Assembly: GCA_019359325.1 (NCBI GenBank)
Contig: JAHHHN010000002.1
Coordinates: forward strand, 62,001 to 126,000
DNA from: Mojavia pulchra JT2-VF2
GTDB taxonomy: Bacteria; Cyanobacteriota; Cyanobacteriia; Cyanobacteriales; Nostocaceae
Direction: 5' to 3'
DNA: 64,000 nucleotides
Below are positions 35,218-45,638 of the stretch, piece after piece; the stretch's first letter is position 1, and each line of letters starts with the position of its first letter. A program made the translations under genes and the position numbers. The notes beneath the pieces were generated by a model. That model worked only from the letters and a program-made list of their open reading frames with translations, did not search any database and was not told where the DNA came from.

Positions 35218-35459
35218 CTACTGCCATTCTCGCAATTTAGCAGCTAATTTTGCTGCACATTCCTCAACCTGTTGTCGTTGTGCTTGTTCTTCCCTAATCA
35301 AATCTTCCACAATTGGTGTTGAGGTATTTGTTATAAGGCGAACGTGGATGCAGGGATATCTAAATCTTCAGCTAGGTAGGTTTCACCAAAGCCGCCTTGT
35401 CCCAATTGCTCGATAATTTGGTAACGCTGCCGTAAGATTTTGCCAATCATTGAAATCAT
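35218..35459 (-). pseudogene. Kinase start joined to a Uma2-like tail, remnant
   Basis: Read from ATG 35459 (or 35450), the sequence gives MIGKILRQRYQIIEQLGQGG then FGETYLAEDLDIP, the glycine loop of a cyanobacterial Ser/Thr kinase, and stops at TAA soon after (ASTFAL). From about 35333 another frame reads VEDLIREEQAQRQQVEECAA and KLAAKLREWQ, the coiled tail typical of Uma2-family proteins. The two pieces are fragments of different genes brought together by deletion. Neither can be functional. Confidence 0.75.
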
Positions 35460-35598
35460 GCTGCATAAATTATTCTGTAAATATTGGCACAACTAACTTA
35501 AGCTTACCGTCGTATATACACGGTAGAAAACTGGCGATCGCACTTTCAAACTTAATCAACTAAGCTATAAATAACGCTCTTAAATAGTGGATAAAGTC

Positions 35599-36327
35599 AT
35601 GGTTGAGCAACTTTTAATCAATGATGATAATTACTACGTACCAGATGCCAACCAGCTAGTCACCGAAGATGATACGCCTGTGGATAATTTTGCCTCTGAA
35701 AAACAACAACGCCTTTTGGTTGGCTCCCTTTACAGTTCTAAACAGCAGCAAACTTTATTAGCAGCAGCTAATGTAGGCATTTATCACGCCTACAAACAGC
35801 CTGCTATTGTACCTGATGTCTTTGTGAGTTTTGATGTTGAAGTCCCTGAAAACTGGTGGGAAAAACAAAATCGTTGTTATATGCTTTGGGAGTTTGGTAA
35901 ACCGCCAGAAGTAGTAATTGAAATTGTCTCTAATAAAGAAGGTGATGAATTAAGTAAAAAGCTAAATATTTATGAACAAATGCGAGCCAGTTACTATATC
36001 GTATATGATCCTAACCAACAGCTAGGAGAAAAAATATTGCGCGTTTATGAACTAAGAGGAAGACGCTACTTTGAAACTTCAGAAACGTGGCTTGAACAAG
36101 TTGATTTAGGTGTAACTCTTTGGGAAGGTAAATTTGAAGGCAGACAAGATGTCTGGTTACGCTGGTGTTCTCAAAATCATACTGTTTTAGCAACTGGAGA
36201 TGAACTTGCTCAACAAGAAAGACAACGCGCTGAACAAGAAAGACAACGTGCTGAACAGGCTGAACAACGCGCTCAATTATTAGCAGAAAGACTTCGAGCT
36301 ATGGGTGTAGATCCCGACAATCTCTAG
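35599..36327 (+). CDS. Uma2 family (PD-(D/E)xK fold) protein
   Basis: From ATG 35599 the protein has 242 residues. The Uma2/DUF820 endonuclease-like core shows AIVPDVFVSFDVEVPE (active-site Asp), EFGKPPEVVIEIVSNKEGDE (ExV-x-S-x) and KLNIYEQMRASYYIVYDPNQ. A C-terminal Glu/Arg/Gln coiled coil (QQERQRAEQERQRAEQAEQR) ends in LRAMGVDPDNL, typical of the large cyanobacterial paralogue group. The function is unproven; no cleavage activity can be assumed. A GTG start at 35587 would add four residues. Confidence 0.9.
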   Translation: MVEQLLINDDNYYVPDANQLVTEDDTPVDNFASEKQQRLLVGSLYSSKQQQTLLAAANVGIYHAYKQPAIVPDVFVSFDVEVPENWWEKQNRCYMLWEFGKPPEVVIEIVSNKEGDELSKKLNIYEQMRASYYIVYDPNQQLGEKILRVYELRGRRYFETSETWLEQVDLGVTLWEGKFEGRQDVWLRWCSQNHTVLATGDELAQQERQRAEQERQRAEQAEQRAQLLAERLRAMGVDPDNL

Positions 36328-36399
36328 GAACCTTTTACAGGCATGATAGAGAAACAAATAAGACAGAGATGATGCAATGAGTAATTTGATTTATCGAGT

Positions 36400-36741
36400 G
36401 TGGAATTTTTTCCTATTCCTGGAATCATTCCAATTCAATACAGATTTTCGAAGGAAAAGCATATTAGTGAAACTATTTTCAAAGGAAGTTTAGTTCAACT
36501 CTCAGCCAAAGGCGCTAAGGTTCGCTCTGAGAATGTAGCAAAAGATTCTATACCGCCTGTACAGACTAATCTCAAGCTCAACTTATTGGGACAAAATATA
36601 CCAGCGGAACTTCAAGAAGATATATATGCCAAAGTTATAGATAAAGCAGCAGAAAATGGCAATTTTTATATCCATTTCTCTGCTAAATCTCCAGCTATCC
36701 AAGCGAGATTAGATGCTCTGTACCAATCAATAAAAGCTTAA
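36400..36741 (+). CDS. PilZ-like C-terminal fragment of a larger protein
   Basis: 113 residues. PIQYRFSKEKHISETIFKGS, LVQLSAKGAKVRSENV and the downstream NLKLNLL...IYAKVIDKA resemble the PilZ-like C-terminal domain found after adenylate/guanylate cyclase or GAF modules in filamentous cyanobacteria. The frame begins at GTG 36400 with no ribosome binding site, and an in-frame stop lies just upstream (36382), so the rest of the parent gene has been lost. It may be a pseudogene. Domain identity is by eye and moderate. Confidence 0.5.
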   Translation: MEFFPIPGIIPIQYRFSKEKHISETIFKGSLVQLSAKGAKVRSENVAKDSIPPVQTNLKLNLLGQNIPAELQEDIYAKVIDKAAENGNFYIHFSAKSPAIQARLDALYQSIKA

Positions 36742-36819
36742 AATTTTTGTCTAAATATTAATTTTAATTAATTTGTTTTTTTCGATTTAATAGCAAATAT
36801 TACTTATGTTCATACCCTA

Positions 36820-37716
36820 TCAAATACCAGTAAACTCCTGCACACGCCGCCAAACATTCTCTAATAAATCAGGATCATCTGCATTAAACCATTCAATTTG
36901 TGGATATGCTCGAAACCAAGTACGTTGACGTTTAGCAAATTGCCTTGTATGCAAAACTATTAATTCTTTCGCTTGCTCCAAAGAAATTTCTCCGGTTAAA
37001 TATTGCCGGATTTCTTGATAACCCAGAGTATTTAATAAAGTTAAATCAGCGCCATATTTTTGACACAGAAAATCCACCTCAGCTACTAAACCATTTGCTA
37101 TCATTTGCTCAGTGCGTTTATGAATGCGATCGCCTAACCGCTCAGAATCGCAATCTAAACCAATTTGCAAAATCGGATAATTCGGTGGATTTTCTCCTTG
37201 TTGTTCCGAAATGGGGATGCCAGTCACGTAATATACTTCTAAAGCTCTTAAAGTCCGTACTGGATCATGAGGATGAATTTTTTGGGCAGCAGCTGGGTCA
37301 ACTTGTTGCAACATAGCGTAAAGTTGAGTTTGGCCTAGAGATTCGAGTTGCGATCGCAACTCTTTATGTGGTGGAACTCTGGGAATCTTCATGCCTTGAA
37401 CAATAGAACGTATGTATAAACCAGTACCTCCAACTAATAACATTGGGGAAATAGGAATAGAAGCAATGAAGGCTTGCGCTTGTTCCTGGTAATCTGCTAC
37501 CGTCATCGTGTCTGTGGGGTCACAGATATCTATTAAATAGTGGGGCACTAATTCTTGTTCCGCTACTGTTGGTTTAGCCGTACCGATATCAAATTCGCGG
37601 TAAACTTGGCGGGAATCTGCACTGAGAACGACAGAACCCAAACGCGTAGCTAAAGCCAATCCCAAACTTGACTTACCCGTTGCCGTTGCTCCACAAATTA
37701 CAACCAATCTAGTCAT
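36820..37716 (-). CDS. miaA: tRNA dimethylallyltransferase
   Basis: 298 residues. MiaA adds dimethylallyl to N6 of A37 in tRNAs reading U-starting codons. The P-loop is VVICGATATGKSSLGLALA, followed by LSADSRQVYREFDIGTAKP and the tRNA/DMAPP-binding LLVGGTGLYIRSIVQGM, PHDPVRTLRALEVYYVTG and the terminal TRQFAKRQRTWFR. Length and start are standard. It is divergent from gyrB. Confidence 0.97.
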   Translation of the reverse strand: MTRLVVICGATATGKSSLGLALATRLGSVVLSADSRQVYREFDIGTAKPTVAEQELVPHYLIDICDPTDTMTVADYQEQAQAFIASIPISPMLLVGGTGLYIRSIVQGMKIPRVPPHKELRSQLESLGQTQLYAMLQQVDPAAAQKIHPHDPVRTLRALEVYYVTGIPISEQQGENPPNYPILQIGLDCDSERLGDRIHKRTEQMIANGLVAEVDFLCQKYGADLTLLNTLGYQEIRQYLTGEISLEQAKELIVLHTRQFAKRQRTWFRAYPQIEWFNADDPDLLENVWRRVQEFTGI

Positions 37717-37885
37717 TAGTCATTATTTATTAATATATTTAGTTATTTTGCCATTCCTCACGCCTCATGCCATTTCTACTAAGGGGTTGCAGCCCCTATA
37801 TAAACTTCTCACAAAAATGCCCTAGAGACGTCATTAAGGCTTTTGTGTTAGAATTTTGGAGTGTTTTGCCTTTTACATATTTTAG

Positions 37886-39856
<1,971 letters not shown>

Positions 39857-39920
39857 TAGTAGTTTCTCTCACTACTCTCCTGTCCTAAAAAGTTGGTTAT
39901 TAGTAATGAGTAATTGGTAG

Positions 39921-39947
39921 TGGGTGATAGTACAAACCTATCACCCA
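39921..39947 (+). terminator. Terminator of gyrB
   Basis: TGGGTGATAG-TACAAAC-CTATCACCCA, a perfect 10-base-pair stem followed by TTTTC, 65 bases after the gyrB stop. Confidence 0.8.
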
Positions 39948-41738
39948 TTTTCTTTTTTATACTTTATATTTTAAAAAATGCTGATTTCTGTTAATAATTC
40001 CCTAAATTTCATGTTTCCTATAATCACGATGTTTTCCACAAACACCACTGCCAATCAATGTTTGGCATAACTAGCACGGTCAGTAGGCAGTCATGGACGT
40101 TTTCAAAACTTAAGGGATTACCTCTAGCCAGTTGACATACCGACAAGTTAAAACACTTGAGAATAGTTCTGTTAACGGTTGATCGTGCCAGCAACACAAT
40201 CATCGTCAACAATGCTAAGGTAACTTAGGCAAATATTCCCGCTAGCAATAGCATCACTAACATATTTGATCAGGTAATTCTGTCATCAAATTTCCAACTT
40301 AGCCCGAAAATTAACCACACAGCATAGTAGTTCAGCAAAGTTAAGACTCACCAGTTGAAATTAGGAGGAAGTCACCGTTTCAAGGTAGACGAGGTTTATA
40401 TATTTTCGACAGATTAGAATTGCTTAATAAAAATATACAATTGTTAATCTCAAAGATGGAAAAGTTTCTCTGCCAGTGTGTGCATAATCATACACTTTTG
40501 TCAACAGCACTGTTTAGTATTGCAGTAATTGAGTATTCGCTAATATTTTAGCTTCGCGTTGAGTTAAATAAGGCGTACAAGTCATAATCTATGGCTTCCA
40601 ATAGCTATTGCTCGCAAGCAAGGAGCGAGCGTATTTGTTATTGTTGAAGAACAAAACTCAAGAATTATCTAGTAAACGGGTATTTGGTAAGTGGCTTGAG
40701 AATTAACTATTCAAAATATGGCTTTGATTTTATGTAATTAATGGTATTAAAATTTACTTAAAGATGTTTTAAAAGTCAGTGTTTAACTAAACCTATAAAT
40801 TCTTTAACTTCAGCAGGAAAATTATTGCTAGTCTGAATGTCAAATCCTTAATGTATTGATTAAAATATCGTTGTATACAATAGGAAAAGTTTGTCAAGTT
40901 TCATAAGGCTGAAATCTCAGCAGTGCGCTAACGTGTGAATAAGACCAATTAGTTAAATCTAAATTGATCTGCCATCAGGCTCATTCTGCCACAACTTTAA
41001 CTCCTCAGTTAAAGTTATTGGCAAACAAAAGACAGAGTGTCTAAAGGCAAACACCATCCTACTTGCTGCATCTATAAACGAGAATTACCCTTTTAGCTTC
41101 ACGAACTGAGTAATTTATGAAGGAAATGTAAAAATGAGTGCGCTAATGCTTCTCGTTTGAGTTAATATAAAATGCGCTGTTTCTAAGTAATTAATGTTGT
41201 GCATTCTACTTGGAATAGTGTGTGGGCAGGTGTACCTACCTTTTAATCTAAAGTCAATGCCACTGCAATTACAAAAAGATTCAGAAAAGATTTAAAGCTA
41301 TGACTACCGTTTTGAAGTTCTTTTTGATATTAGTGGCTTTACTCAGTTTAAGGACTACAAGATTAACACACAAAAAGAGTGCAATTTCTGTGAAACAGGC
41401 TACAATCGGAACAGTCTTTACGGAAGAATCTGCCAACAGTCATAATTAATTTGACTGTAGAGGTAAATTTTCTTGATCAAGACACGTCTTTTTTTGACCA
41501 ATCAGTTAAAGGTGGTATGCGAAAGCAATACCCATAGCATTTACTAAGGTGAACAAGTCAGCTATAACAGCGATTTCCATACTTAGTAATAAACTCCTCC
41601 AAAGGAGTGGTAAAAGTCCCGAAAATGTTTAAGACAAATTAGTCAAAACAATATTTTCGGTTGTAAACTAGCTCACTTAATAAGAGCAGTAAACACGTCT
41701 TGAGTAATTGATTCTGCAAGGAGCATGAGGAACGCGGC
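39948..41738. other. 1.8-kb gene-free region upstream of sigA
   Basis: Mostly AT-rich with no recognisable protein. A 62-codon minus-strand frame at 40024-40212 lacks support. Small palindromes occur (TTGTATACAA near 40871; AGGTGTACCT near 41229). The size suggests long or multiple leaders for sigA, or undetected small RNAs. Confidence 0.5.
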
Positions 41739-42908
41739 ATGAACCAGGCTAACAACGTACTCGAAAGCATTTTTCAGCCTGACCTAGAAATAATGAATCA
41801 GCCTGAGCTCGAGTTAGAAGAACTCTTAATCGACGATGAAGAGGAGTTGATTACCGATGATGGCGAAATTGATGAATTTTTAGAGCCTCAGTCTGATGAG
41901 GACGACGCAAAGTCTGGAAAAGCCGCTAAATCGCGTCGTCGGACACAAAGCAAGAAAAAGCACTATACAGAAGATTCAATTCGGCTTTACTTGCAAGAAA
42001 TTGGTCGAATTCGTTTGTTGCGGGCAGACGAAGAAATTGAATTGGCGCGTAAAATCGCAGATTTATTGGAATTAGAAAGGGTACGGGAAAGACTTTCAGA
42101 ACAGTTGGAACGCGATCCTAAGGATAGTGAATGGGCAGAAGCTGTGCAATTACCATTGCCAGCGTTTCGCTATCGCCTCCATGTTGGTCGCAGGGCGAAG
42201 GATAAGATGGTGCAATCTAACCTGCGTCTTGTAGTTTCAATTGCCAAGAAATACATGAATCGTGGCTTGTCATTCCAAGACTTAATTCAAGAAGGTAGCC
42301 TTGGCTTGATTCGTGCTGCTGAAAAGTTCGATCATGAAAAAGGTTATAAGTTTTCTACCTACGCTACATGGTGGATTCGTCAAGCGATTACCAGGGCGAT
42401 CGCAGATCAATCTCGGACTATCCGTCTTCCAGTTCACTTATACGAAACTATCTCTCGGATCAAGAAAACCACTAAACTGCTCTCTCAAGAAATGGGCCGT
42501 AAACCCACCGAAGAAGAAATTGCCACTCGCATGGAAATGACTATTGAGAAGCTGCGGTTTATTGCTAAATCTGCTCAGTTACCCATCTCACTAGAAACCC
42601 CCATTGGGAAAGAAGAAGATTCTCGGTTGGGCGATTTTATTGAATCTGATGGTGAGACTCCAGAAGACCAAGTTTCCAAAAATCTCCTACGCGAAGACCT
42701 AGAAAAAGTCCTTGACAGCCTCAGTCCCCGCGAACGAGATGTTCTTAGATTACGCTACGGTTTGGATGACGGTCGGATGAAGACCCTAGAGGAAATTGGG
42801 CAGATTTTTAACGTTACTCGTGAACGAATTCGCCAAATTGAGGCGAAAGCACTCCGCAAGTTACGCCACCCGAATCGTAACAGTGTCCTTAAAGAATATA
42901 TTCGTTAG
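41739..42908 (+). CDS. sigA: Principal RNA polymerase sigma factor SigA (RpoD)
   Basis: 389 residues. The acidic N-terminus ([20 protein letters not shown]) is followed by region 1.2 ([20 protein letters not shown]), region 2 ([60 protein letters not shown]), region 3 and region 4 ([31 protein letters not shown]). The [11 protein letters not shown] segment and the rest of region 2.4-3.0 are those of group 1 sigma factors. The gene is the housekeeping sigma. ATG 41739 is preceded by AAGGAG at 41718-41723, a little far but plausible. Confidence 0.95.
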   Translation: MNQANNVLESIFQPDLEIMNQPELELEELLIDDEEELITDDGEIDEFLEPQSDEDDAKSGKAAKSRRRTQSKKKHYTEDSIRLYLQEIGRIRLLRADEEIELARKIADLLELERVRERLSEQLERDPKDSEWAEAVQLPLPAFRYRLHVGRRAKDKMVQSNLRLVVSIAKKYMNRGLSFQDLIQEGSLGLIRAAEKFDHEKGYKFSTYATWWIRQAITRAIADQSRTIRLPVHLYETISRIKKTTKLLSQEMGRKPTEEEIATRMEMTIEKLRFIAKSAQLPISLETPIGKEEDSRLGDFIESDGETPEDQVSKNLLREDLEKVLDSLSPRERDVLRLRYGLDDGRMKTLEEIGQIFNVTRERIRQIEAKALRKLRHPNRNSVLKEYIR

Positions 42909-42980
42909 GGAATAGTCAATGGCCATGAGTTGTTAACTTTAAGTCAATACCTCCTGGCCAAAGATAAGTGTCAAATAAAT

Positions 42981-43017
42981 AAAATACCTGGGAATGATAT
43001 TCATTTCCAGGTATTTT
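42981..43017. terminator. Bidirectional terminator between sigA and the Hli gene
   Basis: AAAATACCTGG/CCAGGTATTTT stem extended by GAATG/CATTT around a 5-base loop. It serves the convergent genes on both sides. Confidence 0.85.
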
Positions 43018-43046
43018 GATTTTTACTTAATTTTGTATTTTAAGAC

Positions 43047-43226
43047 TTAGAGAATGCCCCAAAAATGTAAGAAGCCTTGACCAGAAAACAGCTCAATTAA
43101 AGCAGCTGCTAAAAAGCCGATCATTGCCAAGCGACCATTCCAAATTTCTGCTTGTGGGGTAAAACCCCAACGCCAAGCATTGCGATCTTCAACTACAGGA
43201 GCAGTAATTCTTGTTGTGTCTGTCAT
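43047..43226 (-). CDS. High-light-inducible / chlorophyll a/b-binding-like protein
   Basis: From ATG 43226 ([20 protein letters not shown]) the protein has 59 residues. A single transmembrane helix carries the Hli/LHC motif [20 protein letters not shown], whose ExxNxR residues bind chlorophyll. The protein sits in the thylakoid membrane, where such proteins protect photosystem II assembly and dissipate energy. GGAG nine bases upstream supports ATG 43226; a GTG at 43235 is less likely. The gene lies alone downstream of sigA in convergent orientation. Confidence 0.93.
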   Translation of the reverse strand: MTDTTRITAPVVEDRNAWRWGFTPQAEIWNGRLAMIGFLAAALIELFSGQGFLHFWGIL

Positions 43227-43235
43227 GATTGGCAC

Positions 43236-43533
43236 TCCAAACAGGCTTTACTAAGGTTTGTTAGCTTATGTAAACTAATATAACAATTATTTTCATAAAT
43301 GAAATAGTTTATTTGTATTTTTGTTAATAAAGCTTGACTTCAATAGCCTCAACAGATGTAAATTTTATCTTTAAATATATCAACGTCTAAGTATAGCTAC
43401 TGACGTTTAAAGAGCTTTTACAGACTTTCATTATTATAAGAAATTATAGCTATTGAAAATATTTAGCAATTATTTTATTTGGCTTACCACTTTGCTTTCA
43501 AGTGTGAGCGATAAATTCACAGTTAAAAAGCTC
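43236..43533. other. Intergenic region upstream of the Hli gene
   Basis: AT-rich. It presumably holds the Hli promoter; no clear element could be assigned. A MITE-like element starts at its left-hand neighbour gene side (43534). Confidence 0.4.
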
Positions 43534-43693
43534 GGAACTTACGCGCTCAGATCCCCCGAACCCTTAAAAAGGGAGCTTTAGAGATTCCCTTTTTTTAAAG
43601 CTATAGTGTACACACATCTTTAGTCAGGATGCAAAACGCCGTCTGATCGCTGCTAGAGGGGATCTATTTTTTAGGCTTCAGTGCGTAAGTCCT
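43534..43693. mobile_element. MITE-like element, same family as 25591-25925
   Basis: Starts GGAACTTACGCGCTCAGATC and ends CAGTGCGTAAGTCC. It shares the GTGTACACACA inner motif with the 25591 copy. It is more degenerate: the right-hand C-run has been lost. Confidence 0.75.
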
Positions 43694-43715
43694 AAAGCTG
43701 GAAGCTAAATTAAAA

Positions 43716-43737
43716 AAAGCCTGTCTTTACAGGCTTT
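43716..43737 (-). terminator. Terminator of the PEP-CTERM cupin gene
   Basis: AAAGCCTGT-CTTT-ACAGGCTTT with an A-run to the left, giving a U-run in the minus-strand transcript. It lies 167 bases past the stop. Confidence 0.75.
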
Positions 43738-43903
43738 ATTAAGTTTATCTTGATAGATAACTGCTATTACCCATGAAAGATAGACGTGCAGGGGAGTCTA
43801 TTTTTTAGAAAAATAGCATTTGATGAATAGCCTAGAGCAAAAATACTCAGTTAGCACCAGGCAATCCTCATCTCTTATTTCTGTTCTAAGTTTTAAGTGT
43901 ATG

Positions 43904-44968
43904 CTAATTAGCTTCAATCTTAACTGCTTGCTTTCGTTTGCTGGGGTACTTTTTGCGTAATACCCCCAGCCCCAAAGCAACAACAACCAGTGAGGGTATT
44001 AAAGTAGGTTCAGGAACAGGAGTTGTTATTGAGAAAGACAGCAATTTTGCTGCCGTTAAACCTGCGTTCATTAATGAGTAGGGCGTATTGGGAGCAATGT
44101 AGACAGCACTTCCAGCGACCAACTCTTCGACATGATTTCCCAGTTGAAACGCAAAACCTGAACTTAGAGCGTAGAACAATTGACCATCACTACTTTGGGT
44201 CTGCAACGGCATCTCCAATTCCGGCTCTAGCGACAAAATTGCAGCCGAGAACCTGCCTGCGGTAGTCTGCTCTTTAGTTACTAAAGAAGTAACTGGCCCG
44301 ACTTGTTGTTGTGATTCCACCACTACAAAATCCTTCGCTCCAGGATTGGTAACGGGGAGCGAAAATTGGATTTTAGCGAACTCTTCAGGGTATTGCTGGA
44401 CTATGTTGTCATAGGTAAAGTCTGGGCCACCGGGGCCGATTTGTTTGGGACGACCTATGAACCTAAAGAAGTTTTCGATCCCTCCTGGAGCAAAGAATGA
44501 CAGTGTACTAACCGTTTCTGTACCTTGGTTGCTAAATGAGTGGGGGCGACCTTGAGGAAGGTAAACAAAGCCTCCTGGTCCCGCAGTCAAATTGGTCTCT
44601 ACATTGTCGTTTATTTGCAAAACTGACAAGTTTCCACTCAGGACGTAGAATACTTCGTCATCTCTATGGTGAGTATGTGGTATCGTCCCGCCCCCTGGGG
44701 GAATCAAAAAATTAAATAGCGTTGACGTACCTTGAGTTTGTTTGCTGTCTACCAAAATATTGTATAGACCACCTGAAGGCTCGTAATACCCCTCAATATT
44801 TGGATCTGGTGGCACTACTAGGTAATCTTTAACTACTGGTCTATTCGATTGGCGATGAGGTAATTCTCCGTCAAAAGTATGACTTGCACGTACAGGTTCT
44901 AACCCCAAACAAGAAGCAGAAAATGCTGCTCCGGCGATGACCATTGATAACTTTTTCATTGCAGCCAT
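43904..44968 (-). CDS. Cupin protein with PEP-CTERM anchor
   Basis: From ATG 44968 the protein has 354 residues with a signal peptide (MKKLSMVIAGAAFSASCLGL). It has two cupin domains, quercetinase-like. The first keeps metal ligands in PHTHHRDDEVFYVLSGNL and LPQGRPHSF. In the second the equivalent segment, MPLQTQSSDGQLFYALSSGF, has no His, so only one site is likely to bind metal. The C-terminus VPEPTLIPSLVVVALGLGVL then RKKYPSKRK is a PEP-CTERM exosortase-type sorting signal. The substrate is unknown. An upstream GTG at 45001 would add 11 residues. Confidence 0.85.
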   Translation of the reverse strand: MAAMKKLSMVIAGAAFSASCLGLEPVRASHTFDGELPHRQSNRPVVKDYLVVPPDPNIEGYYEPSGGLYNILVDSKQTQGTSTLFNFLIPPGGGTIPHTHHRDDEVFYVLSGNLSVLQINDNVETNLTAGPGGFVYLPQGRPHSFSNQGTETVSTLSFFAPGGIENFFRFIGRPKQIGPGGPDFTYDNIVQQYPEEFAKIQFSLPVTNPGAKDFVVVESQQQVGPVTSLVTKEQTTAGRFSAAILSLEPELEMPLQTQSSDGQLFYALSSGFAFQLGNHVEELVAGSAVYIAPNTPYSLMNAGLTAAKLLSFSITTPVPEPTLIPSLVVVALGLGVLRKKYPSKRKQAVKIEAN

Positions 44969-45001
44969 AGGTATGTGTTGTTGGTATTTGCTTTTATACA
45001 C

Positions 45002-45638
45002 TTGCAGTTTGCATACATTAGAACTGTCTTGAAAGCTTCTTTGTGAGCCAAGCTTAAGGTAAGATTAAATAAGAAGGTATGGGTCGTGGTATGCTAAATA
45101 TTTTTCTAAAAAAAAGTAACTTTATTTAGCGAAACGCACGAAGTAGAGGTAATCAGAAAACTTTCCACTGTACCGCAAAAGGCTGTTTTTAGATGTGTGC
45201 AGCTAATTTTTTCATGTATAAAAATACTCAGTATTTTTGCAGCACTTCACACAATATTTACATTAAAACGAATATCCAACAATATTTCTTTCATTTATTT
45301 ACCTAATCTTCATGAAACTCCTACGCAGGTTTATATAGCTGGCTTTTATATGGACATCAAAGGCTTCTAGCAAAGTAATCTACTAATTTGCACAATCTTT
45401 ATAATAAAAGTGTAATTAATATGGTTTTTTACGCTTGTTTAGCGTAGCATCTGTCTCTGTATATATATTTGAGACAAAACTAAGCTTTTCATAGCGATGC
45501 TGGCTATCTTAGGTAGCATGAAGCCAAATACGTTCTTTCATCTGACATATTTGAGACTGCCAAGCTCAAGCAGAATTGAGATATGCAGTTAGACAAGTAC
45601 CTCTCAATCTTGCCGTTAATTCCAGGTTGAAGATTGAT
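45002..45638. other. Intergenic region
   Basis: AT-rich sequence between the cupin gene and the topoisomerase gene. A CGTTTAGCGTAGCATCT-like word near 45434 recalls a dispersed Nostoc repeat, but nothing else is recognised. Confidence 0.4.

Noticed and set aside
40024-40212. 62-codon minus-strand frame before sigA
   Set aside because: No ribosome binding site, no similarity and unusual composition; treated as chance.
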